From: CAVSWN01 sp046728115
GTDB taxonomy: Bacteria; Acidobacteriota; Vicinamibacteria; Vicinamibacterales; CAVVIG01
Assembly: GCA_046728115.1 (NCBI GenBank)
Contig: JBKPDW010000393.1
Location: 1 to 12,135, forward strand
Direction of reading: 5' to 3'
DNA length: 12,135 nucleotides
The notes under the pieces: model-generated
Seen by the model: only the letters and a program-made list of their open reading frames with translations
What the model was told of the DNA's origin: nothing
Databases searched by the model: none
Part shown: positions 7,538 through 12,135 of the stretch, piece after piece
Position numbering within the stretch: position 1 is the stretch's first letter
Layout of the letters: every line of letters starts with the position of its first letter
Translations under genes and position numbers: made by a program

Positions 7538-8571
7538 TGGAATACAAAACAGCCGGGGTCGACATCGATGCGGGCAACGAAACCGTCCGCCGCATCAAAT
7601 CGCTCGCGCGTGCGACGTTTACCTCTGGCGTCCTCTCCGATATCGGATCGTTCGGCGGCCTCTTCGCACTCGATCGCGACGCATATCGCGAGCCGGTGCT
7701 GGTGTCGAGCGCGGATGGCGTCGGGACGAAGCTGAAAGTCGCGTTCGCCACCGGACGACACGACACGGTCGGTTCGGATCTCGTGAATCACTGCGTTAAC
7801 GATATCCTCGTGCAGGGCGCCCGCCCGTTGTTCTTCCTCGACTACCTTGCCACAGGTCGGTTGCGCCCGTCGGTCGCCGAGCAGGTCGTCGCGGGCATCG
7901 CGCGTGCGTGCCGCGAGAACGGCTGCGCTCTCATCGGCGGTGAAACAGCGGAGATGCCGGGCTTCTACGCCGACGGCGAATACGATGTCGCCGGCTTCAT
8001 CGTCGGCGTGGTTGAAAGGCGCCGGCTCATCGATGGGCGGTCGATCCAGCCGGGCGACGTGCTGATCGGATTGCTGTCCGCCGGACTGCACACCAACGGC
8101 TATTCGCTGGCGCGCAAGATCTGTTTCGACATTGCTGGCTGGCACACCGATACGGTTGTCCCGGAACTGGCCACGACCATCGGGGATGCGCTGCTGACGC
8201 CCCATCGATCGTACCTGTCGCCTGTGACCCCGCTGCTCGACCGCGATCTCGTCAAGGGAATGGCGCATATCACCGGAGGCGGCATCACTGAGAACCTCCC
8301 TCGAATTCTCCCGTCCGGATGTGCCACGGAAATCGATCGCCGCTCATGGTCCACGCCGACATTGTTTCGCCTGCTCCAGGAGCGCGGAATGATTGCAGAC
8401 GATGAGATGTTCCGAACCTTCAACATGGGGGTCGGTCTGATACTCGCGTGTGCTGCGGATGACGCGGATCGTGTGAGAGCGGTCCTCGAAGCGGCCGGCG
8501 AGCCGCACACGATTCGGCTGGGGAAGGTCGTCGCAGGCGATAGGTCGGTCAGATACGTCGGCGCGCCGTGA
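7537..8571 (+). CDS. purM: Phosphoribosylformylglycinamidine cyclo-ligase PurM (AIR synthetase)
   Basis: The 344-residue enzyme uses ATP to close FGAM into aminoimidazole ribonucleotide. It opens MEYKTAGVDIDAGNETVRRIK, the canonical N-terminus. It contains SSADGVGTKLKVA (58-69), DLVNHCVNDILVQGARPLFFLDY (81-103), GGETAEMPGFY (134-144), GLHTNGYSLAR (183-193) and HITGGGITENLPR, all hallmark segments, and has the usual length. An in-frame ATG at 7393 would add a non-homologous arginine-rich leader. The ATG at 7537 is favoured, even though its ribosome binding site is weak, because it shares TGATG with the end of the preceding small reading frame. The 3' end overlaps the purN start by 4 nt (GTGA). 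Confidence 0.97.
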   Translation: MEYKTAGVDIDAGNETVRRIKSLARATFTSGVLSDIGSFGGLFALDRDAYREPVLVSSADGVGTKLKVAFATGRHDTVGSDLVNHCVNDILVQGARPLFFLDYLATGRLRPSVAEQVVAGIARACRENGCALIGGETAEMPGFYADGEYDVAGFIVGVVERRRLIDGRSIQPGDVLIGLLSAGLHTNGYSLARKICFDIAGWHTDTVVPELATTIGDALLTPHRSYLSPVTPLLDRDLVKGMAHITGGGITENLPRILPSGCATEIDRRSWSTPTLFRLLQERGMIADDEMFRTFNMGVGLILACAADDADRVRAVLEAAGEPHTIRLGKVVAGDRSVRYVGAP

Positions 8572-9176
8572 ACCGCAGGATCGCCGTTCTCATTTCCGGT
8601 CGTGGAACCAATCTGCAGTCCGTCATCGACGCGACGCGGTCGGGATGTCTTGACGCGACGATCGCGATCGTCGTTTCGAATCGCGCCGACGCCATCGGGC
8701 TCGTCCGGGCGCGTCACGCGGGAATCGATACGCTTTTCCTGAATCCCCGCGAGTATGTCGATCGGGATGGCTACGATCGCGCGATCGTCGAAGCCCTCGA
8801 GTCGCATGACGTCGGACTGGTCTGCCTCGCCGGATTCATGCGCCTCGTGGGCCGTCCAGTCCTGTCGGCCTTTCGCCAACGCATCCTCAACATCCACCCC
8901 TCGCTGCTGCCGTCATTCCGCGGCCTCCAGGCACAACGTCAAGCGCTCGAGCACGGCGTAAAGGTTACGGGCGCCACCGTTCATTTCGTCACGTCGGATC
9001 TCGACGATGGGCCGATCGTGCTGCAGGCCGCGGTTCCGGTGGTGGAGGGCGATACCGAGGAAACGCTGTCGGAACGGATCCTCGTGGAAGAGCATCGGAT
9101 CTATCCCGAGGCGATTCGGATGGTGCTCGACGGGAACTGGAGGATCGAAGGGCGTCGATTCTTGACGCTCGCCTGA
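8568..9176 (+). CDS. purN: Phosphoribosylglycinamide formyltransferase PurN
   Basis: The 202-residue enzyme transfers a formyl group from 10-formyltetrahydrofolate to GAR. The N-terminus MNRRIAVLISGRGTNLQSVID carries the phosphate-binding GRGTNLQ loop. The catalytic Asn108 and His110 are in NIHPSLLPSF, and Asp146 is in SDLDDGP. GATVHFVTSDLDDGPIVLQ is typical of the folate-dependent family. The segment after the catalytic histidine reads FRGLQAQRQAL, where many homologues have FPGLHA or FPGLDA. This is a modest substitution next to the folate site. The start is GTG at 8568, in a GTGA overlap with the purM stop, so the two are translationally coupled. It is the last gene of the visible cluster. 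Confidence 0.97.
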   Translation: MNRRIAVLISGRGTNLQSVIDATRSGCLDATIAIVVSNRADAIGLVRARHAGIDTLFLNPREYVDRDGYDRAIVEALESHDVGLVCLAGFMRLVGRPVLSAFRQRILNIHPSLLPSFRGLQAQRQALEHGVKVTGATVHFVTSDLDDGPIVLQAAVPVVEGDTEETLSERILVEEHRIYPEAIRMVLDGNWRIEGRRFLTLA

Positions 9177-9253
9177 CCTCGAAGGCCTCGGTGAACCTTG
9201 CCGAAGCTCGCCCGCATTTTCGCGTGGCCGAAGGCGGACCGGCGGCGCTGCAC
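9177..9253. other. Convergent purN / phosphoesterase intergenic gap
   Basis: These 77 bases separate the two convergent stop codons. They are rich in GAAGGC/CCGAAG words but contain no stem followed by a T-run that I would call a terminator on either strand. Transcription from the two sides may overlap here. Confidence 0.4.
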
Positions 9254-10084
9254 CTACAGCGAAGCCGTCGGAGCACTCTGCAGTGTCAGCACTGCGACCT
9301 CCGGTGGACAATTCACTCGCACCGGCACGTAGATCGTCCCTATGCCTCGACTCACGAACACCGTCGTCTGCTTCAGATGTGCGATGCCCGCCACGACCGG
9401 AAACTTTTGCGCGGCGACGGCTCCCACCAACGGCAGGACGACCTGTCCGCCATGTGTATGGCCTGAGAGCATGAGCGGAATGGACAAGTCGGCGGCTTCG
9501 ACGAGACGCCGCGGATCGTGCGCGAGCAGGATTGTTGTCGCGGTTGCGCCGCGCGTAAGCCGGGCAATCTCGCTCGGACGTCTCGTCCAGAAGCGGATTC
9601 CGACGAGATCGAGTGCTTCGTTTCGAATCGTCACTCGTGTCCGGGCATCCCGAAGGACCTCGACGCCGTGCCGTGCGAGCGGTGGCGGCATATCGTGATC
9701 GTTGTCGTGGTTGCCCAGAATGGCGAAGACGCCGTGGGGCGCGGCGAGCGGCGCGAGCGCGTCAGTCGATGGGCCGACATAGCGACGGTCGCCCCATGTG
9801 ACGTAGTCGCCGCCGAGCACGATCAGATCAGGCCGCTCGTCCATCAACTGCGAGACGGCGTGGGCCACGTCGTCGTGCGATACCCAGTAGCTGCGATGAA
9901 CATCGGTCAACAGTCCGATGCGTAAGCCGGCGAGCGGCGGCGGAAGGCCGCGGACAGGAATCGTTACGCGCGTGACGACGAGCTGGTGGCGGCCGTAGAG
10001 AAATCCGTACGCCCCAGTCCCGGCGAGGCCGGCGGCGCCCGACGCAAGCAGCATCTTGAGCACGGCGCGACGAGTAACCGCCAT
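9254..10084 (-). CDS. Tat-exported YaeI-like metallophosphoesterase
   Basis: The 276-residue calcineurin-like phosphoesterase has all five metal-site blocks: TDVH (Asp61, His63), GGDYV (Asp93), GNHDND (Asn125, His126), LAHDP (His189) and SGHTHGG (His209, His211). This order and spacing fit the YaeI/YkuE branch, which acts on phosphodiesters, possibly of lipid-linked substrates. The exact substrate cannot be read from sequence. The N-terminus MAVTRRAVLKMLLASGAAGL has a twin-arginine motif (Arg5-Arg6) followed by a small-residue hydrophobic stretch, so export in folded form is likely. I chose the ATG at 10082-10084, not one 18 residues upstream at 10138, because it places the Tat motif at the very N-terminus. 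No ribosome binding site precedes it. It is divergent from tyrS. Confidence 0.93.
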   Translation of the reverse strand: MAVTRRAVLKMLLASGAAGLAGTGAYGFLYGRHQLVVTRVTIPVRGLPPPLAGLRIGLLTDVHRSYWVSHDDVAHAVSQLMDERPDLIVLGGDYVTWGDRRYVGPSTDALAPLAAPHGVFAILGNHDNDHDMPPPLARHGVEVLRDARTRVTIRNEALDLVGIRFWTRRPSEIARLTRGATATTILLAHDPRRLVEAADLSIPLMLSGHTHGGQVVLPLVGAVAAQKFPVVAGIAHLKQTTVFVSRGIGTIYVPVRVNCPPEVAVLTLQSAPTASL

Positions 10085-10090
10085 TCGACT

Positions 10091-10101
10091 GTTATAGTAA
10101 C
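10091..10101. promoter_or_regulatory. Overlapping divergent -10 elements, tyrS / phosphoesterase
   Basis: GTTATAGTAAC is a near-perfect palindrome (GTTA-TAG-TAAC). On the + strand it contains TATAGT (10093-10098), a 5/6 match to the -10 consensus, about 50 nt before the tyrS ATG. On the - strand it reads TATAAC (10096-10091), also 5/6, ending 6 nt before the phosphoesterase ATG. No good -35 hexamer is visible for either direction. Both readings are inference from motif match. Confidence 0.4.
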
Positions 10102-10146
10102 GCGTGAAGTCGGCGATCCATGGTCGACCGCCAACCACCGACGACG

Positions 10147-11418
10147 ATGAGCCTTTTCGACGAACTTCAATGGCGTGGGATGGTGTACGACAGCACGGAG
10201 GGGCTGCGCGAGCAGCTGGCGACGGAGCATGTCACGGCATACATCGGTTTCGATCCCACGTCGTCCAGTCTGCATACGGGATCGCTTCTGACCGTGATGG
10301 GCCTGGCGCGACTGCAGCGTTTCGGGCATACACCAATTGCCATCGTCGGCGGCGGCACCGGCATGATTGGGGATCCCAGCGGAAAGTCGCAGGAGCGCGT
10401 GCTGCTGTCCCGCGAACAAATCGAGGTCAATGTCGCCGGCATACGCGAGCAGCTGTCGCGATTCCTCGACTTCGGAGCGGCTCGAAATCCTGCCAGGATT
10501 GTCAACAACGCCGATTGGCTCGGCACGATAGATTTGCTCGCGTTTCTGAGGGACATCGGCAAGCATTTCACCGTGAATTACATGCTGCAGAAGGAGTCGG
10601 TGAACCGGCGTCTCGAGAGCGAAGAAGGCATCTCCTATACGGAGTTCAGCTATCTCGTGCTGCAGGCCTACGACTTCCTGCAGCTATTCGGTCGGTATGG
10701 GTGCACGTTGCAGATGGGAGGCAGCGATCAGTGGGGCAACATCACCGCCGGCATCGACTTGATTCGCAAACTGCGCGGGAAGAAGGCGCACGGTCTGGTA
10801 TGGCCGTTGATGACGACGGCATCGGGGACGAAGTTTGGAAAGACGGAGGCTGGTGCCGTGTGGCTCGACGCCGCGCGGACGACGCCATTCAAGTTCTATC
10901 AGTTCTGGCTGTCTACCGACGATCGAGACGTCGTCCAGTATCTCAAGTTCTTCACGTTTCTGGAGCGTCCGGCAATCGACGAACTCGAAGATGCGACGGC
11001 CCGCGCTCCGGAGCGACGCGAAGCGCAGCGGGTGCTGGCGCGAGAGGTCACACTGCTCGTGCACGGCCCGGATCAATTGAGGCGCGCTGAGCGCGCGTCG
11101 CGCGTGTTGTTCGGCGAGGATTTCACGGCGATGAGCGTGGATGAGGTGCTGGCGGTATTCGACGATGTGCCGTCAACGGAGCTTCCGGCTGAGACCTTCG
11201 GGGCCGAGGGCGTCGGCGTCGTCGATCTGCTCGCGCGGGTGCAGCTTGCGCCGTCGAAGGGCGAAGCGCGCCGGCTCGTTCAGTCGGGAGGCGTCTACGT
11301 GAACAACCGGCGTGTGGCGGATCCGTCGGTGAAGATCAAGCGCGACGAAGCCATCGACGGCCGAGTTCTGGTTCTACGGAAGGGTCAGAAGCACAACCAC
11401 GTCGTACGGATCACCTAG
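10147..11418 (+). CDS. tyrS: Tyrosyl-tRNA synthetase
   Basis: The 423-residue class I synthetase attaches tyrosine to tRNA-Tyr. The N-terminus MSLFDELQWRGMVYDSTEGL is the usual one. AYIGFDPTSSSLHTGSLL at 31-48 holds the HIGH-type motif as His-Thr-Gly-Ser (43-46), a tolerated variant. LQAYDFLQLF and QMGGSDQWGNITAG (189-202) line the tyrosine pocket. KFGKT at 229-233 is the KMSKS equivalent, followed by AGAVWLD. An S4 RNA-binding domain (about 358-415, PSKGEARRLVQSGGVYVNN) closes the protein, as in bacterial TyrS. An in-frame ATG at 10120 would add 9 residues (MVDRQPPTT). I prefer 10147 on homology, though neither start has a clear ribosome binding site. The rRNA promoter begins only 8 nt after the stop. 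Confidence 0.97.
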   Translation: MSLFDELQWRGMVYDSTEGLREQLATEHVTAYIGFDPTSSSLHTGSLLTVMGLARLQRFGHTPIAIVGGGTGMIGDPSGKSQERVLLSREQIEVNVAGIREQLSRFLDFGAARNPARIVNNADWLGTIDLLAFLRDIGKHFTVNYMLQKESVNRRLESEEGISYTEFSYLVLQAYDFLQLFGRYGCTLQMGGSDQWGNITAGIDLIRKLRGKKAHGLVWPLMTTASGTKFGKTEAGAVWLDAARTTPFKFYQFWLSTDDRDVVQYLKFFTFLERPAIDELEDATARAPERREAQRVLAREVTLLVHGPDQLRRAERASRVLFGEDFTAMSVDEVLAVFDDVPSTELPAETFGAEGVGVVDLLARVQLAPSKGEARRLVQSGGVYVNNRRVADPSVKIKRDEAIDGRVLVLRKGQKHNHVVRIT

Positions 11419-11425
11419 CGTCGGC

Positions 11426-11454
11426 TTGACCGATTGGTGGCGTACTGCCATACT
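11426..11454 (+). promoter_or_regulatory. Candidate rRNA promoter P1
   Basis: TTGACC (11426-11431, 5/6 to the -35 consensus) and CATACT (11449-11454, 4/6 to -10) are separated by exactly 17 nt. It lies immediately after the tyrS stop and upstream of the leader. The assignment rests on motif and spacing only. Confidence 0.55.
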
Positions 11455-11549
11455 GATTGGACGTTCGGTCCGGCGGTTCCGGCCAGGTACATCCAGTTCG
11501 AGCGTCTAGATTCCAGTCTCAACAGTTCGGGCCTCAGGTGTAACCGGCC

Positions 11550-11578
11550 TTGACGGACCCGTGAAGTTCTAGTAACCT
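11550..11578 (+). promoter_or_regulatory. Candidate rRNA promoter P2
   Basis: TTGACG (11550-11555, 5/6) is followed after 17 nt by TAACCT (11573-11578, 3/6). The -10 is weak, but a second promoter about 125 nt downstream of P1 would give the tandem arrangement often seen at rRNA operons. Confidence 0.4.
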
Positions 11579-11587
11579 TAGAAGGTT
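11574..11587. repeat. Perfect palindrome over the P2 -10 / start region
   Basis: AACCTT (11574-11579) and AAGGTT (11582-11587) are exact inverted repeats separated by AG. The site covers the proposed -10 and early transcript of P2. It could be an operator, a small hairpin at the 5' end of the RNA, or chance. Confidence 0.4.
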
Positions 11588-11600
11588 CCCCTAAACGCGG

Positions 11601-11616
11601 TCGGCGGCAGCGCCGA
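11601..11616 (+). other. GC-rich hairpin in the rRNA leader
   Basis: TCGGCG (11601-11606) pairs exactly with CGCCGA (11611-11616) across the loop GCAG. There is no following T-run, so it is an RNA structure and not a terminator. Confidence 0.45.
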
Positions 11617-11695
11617 TATGCGCAAAAGCGGGGAGAGGTAGGCGGCCTTGAGGGGCTTGCCGGGCCGAAGCCGGGCGGATGCGCGGCGAAGGCCG

Positions 11696-11709
11696 GTTCT
11701 TTGAAAACT
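11696..11709 (+). promoter_or_regulatory. boxA-like rRNA antitermination site
   Basis: GTTCTTTGAAAACT closely resembles the boxA sequences found in rRNA leaders, particularly the TTCTTTGAAAACT form familiar from Bacillus-type operons. In those, NusB-NusE loads antitermination factors on the transcript. It lies about 295 nt before the 16S gene and downstream of both candidate promoters, as required. The flanks CCGGTT and AACTGG can pair (one G-T wobble), placing the core in a loop. Confidence 0.7.
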
Positions 11710-11713
11710 GGAT

Positions 11714-11732
11714 AGTGCGTGCAAGCACTTTT
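11714..11732 (+). other. Terminator-like hairpin just after boxA
   Basis: AGTGC (11714-11718) pairs with GCACT (11725-11729) around the loop GTGCAA and runs into TTTT (11729-11732). The stem is only 5 bp, so as a terminator it would be weak. Its place right after boxA suggests a boxB-like or pause element that antitermination would override. Confidence 0.4.
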
Positions 11733-11776
11733 GTCACGACGAAGCCGAGCGGGCGACCGCGAGGCCGAGTCGGACA
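11732..11776 (+). repeat. Leader structured element, copy 1
   Basis: The copy opens with GTCACGACGAAG (11733-11744), shared with copy 2, and closes with GTCGGACA (11769-11776), also shared. The outer stem pairs TGTC and CGAC (around a bulged A at 11736) with GTCG and GACA. The inner hairpin is GCC-GA-GCGG, a GCGA loop, then CCGC-GA-GGC (11744-11765), with a symmetric GA/GA internal loop and a GNRA tetraloop. Pairing was read by eye. Confidence 0.6.
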
Positions 11777-11782
11777 CAGCCC

Positions 11783-11829
11783 GTCACGACGAAGCTCTGC
11801 GAGCGTATGCGAGCGGAGTGAAGTCGGAC
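11783..11829 (+). repeat. Leader structured element, copy 2
   Basis: It starts exactly 50 nt after the first shared base of copy 1, with the identical GTCACGACGAAG. The inner hairpin has a different sequence but the same plan: CTCTGC-GA-GC, a GTAT loop, then GC-GA-GCGGAG (11795-11818), again with a GA/GA internal loop and one T-G wobble. GTC and CGAC at the 5' side pair with GTCG and GAC at 11823-11829. Preservation of the fold despite changed bases argues for function at the RNA level. Confidence 0.6.
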
Positions 11830-11927
11830 AGAGTGTCAGCGAGTGGCGTCGCGGAATCGGTTGAGCGTCGTGGTCAGTCCGGACGGCGGCAACTGGCGGC
11901 GAACCACAAGACACACACGGATTGAAC

Positions 11928-11952
11928 AACGCAGAGCCAATCAGCTTGCGTT
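11928..11952 (+). other. Hairpin upstream of 16S rRNA
   Basis: AACGCA (11928-11933) and AGC (11935-11937) pair with GCT (11944-11946) and TGCGTT (11947-11952). This gives a 9-bp stem with one bulged G and a CAATCA loop. A competing longer-range pairing, GAACAAC (11924-11930) with GTTGTTC (11958-11964), is also possible, so two alternative folds exist about 50 nt before the 16S gene. Confidence 0.5.
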
Positions 11953-11971
11953 AACGAGTTGTTCCGCCTAC

Positions 11972-11984
11972 GCGCCTCTGGCGC
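11972..11984 (+). other. Short GC hairpin just before 16S rRNA
   Basis: GCGCC (11972-11976) and GGCGC (11980-11984) are exact inverted repeats with a TCT loop. It lies about 20 nt before the predicted mature 5' end, and could form part of the processing region. Confidence 0.4.
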
Positions 11985-12003
11985 TGCGGCGTGACGACGA
12001 ATT

Positions 12004-12135
<132 letters not shown>

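Larger units (their letters stand above)
11419..12003 (+). other. Ribosomal RNA operon promoter and leader region
   Basis: These 585 bases hold no credible protein gene. Open frames on both strands are low-complexity arginine- and serine-rich shadows. The stretch holds candidate promoters (11426-11454 and 11550-11578), a palindrome at the second promoter, a GC hairpin (11601-11616), a boxA-like site (11696-11709), a terminator-like hairpin (11714-11732), a duplicated structured element (11732-11829) and two hairpins just before the 16S gene (11928-11952, 11972-11984). No tRNA gene was found. Confidence 0.85.

Noticed and set aside
9191..9466. Plus-strand frame starting GTG just after purN with Cys-rich end
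   Set aside because: It runs antisense through the phosphoesterase gene, whose metal-binding motifs are complete. The cysteines are a by-product of the opposite-strand codons.
11455..11480. Possible tyrS terminator (GGAC...GTCC and CCGG...CCGG pairs)
   Set aside because: Stems are only 4 bp and no T-run follows, so I do not call a terminator.
11733..11829. CRISPR-like reading of the duplicated leader blocks
   Set aside because: There are only two units, with no uniform spacers of unrelated sequence and no cas genes. The units are internally self-complementary RNA structures in an rRNA leader.
11591..11929. Minus-strand 112-residue frame in the rRNA leader
   Set aside because: It has low-complexity composition and no ribosome binding site. 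It covers boxA and the structured repeats, which better explain the sequence.

Overview
This is a GC-rich bacterial chromosomal window dominated by one tightly packed de novo purine biosynthesis cluster on the + strand. It is followed by a convergent phosphoesterase gene, tyrS, and the leader and first ~130 bases of a ribosomal RNA operon. The 16S 5' end (12004-12135), a GC content of roughly 60-65%, the separate PurS/PurQ/short-PurL form of FGAM synthase, a Bacillus-type PurF and Tat-exported or 'AQ'-ending secreted proteins fit an uncultured Acidobacteriota lineage, perhaps Vicinamibacteria. That placement is inference from a short 16S piece and gene style, not a search result.

Layout. purB (24-1388), purS (1408-1647), purQ (1649-2389), purL (2397-4655) and purF (4658-6079) follow each other with gaps of 1-19 nt. 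A HEAT-repeat protein gene (6085-7341) comes next, then a small, apparently frameshifted gene for a signal-peptide-bearing peptide (7353-7537). After these come purM (7537-8571) and purN (8568-9176), each overlapping the gene before it. The spacing suggests a single polycistronic mRNA. Its promoter lies upstream of the window. purN converges on a minus-strand Tat-exported metallophosphoesterase gene (9254-10084). That gene is divergent from tyrS (10147-11418), across a short region whose -10 elements overlap. From 11419 to 12003 there is no gene: it is an rRNA leader with candidate tandem promoters, a boxA-like antitermination site, several hairpins and a duplicated structured element.

How the genes work together. 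PurF makes phosphoribosylamine from PRPP and glutamine. PurN formylates GAR. PurS, PurQ and PurL together make FGAM, and PurM closes the imidazole ring. PurB acts at two later steps (SAICAR and adenylosuccinate cleavage). purC, purD, purE/K and purH are not in the window, and purC is absent from the purB-purS junction where it often sits. tyrS and rRNA belong to translation.

Most of the window is ordinary housekeeping content. The places worth a second look are: (1) two copies of a roughly 46-nt structured element in the 16S leader; (2) a dispersed-type inverted repeat that encodes the N-terminal hydrophobic segment of the HEAT-repeat protein; (3) the frameshifted small gene whose stop codon overlaps the purM start; and (4) the compact divergent promoter that may give a leaderless phosphoesterase mRNA. 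I found no convincing new multi-gene system.
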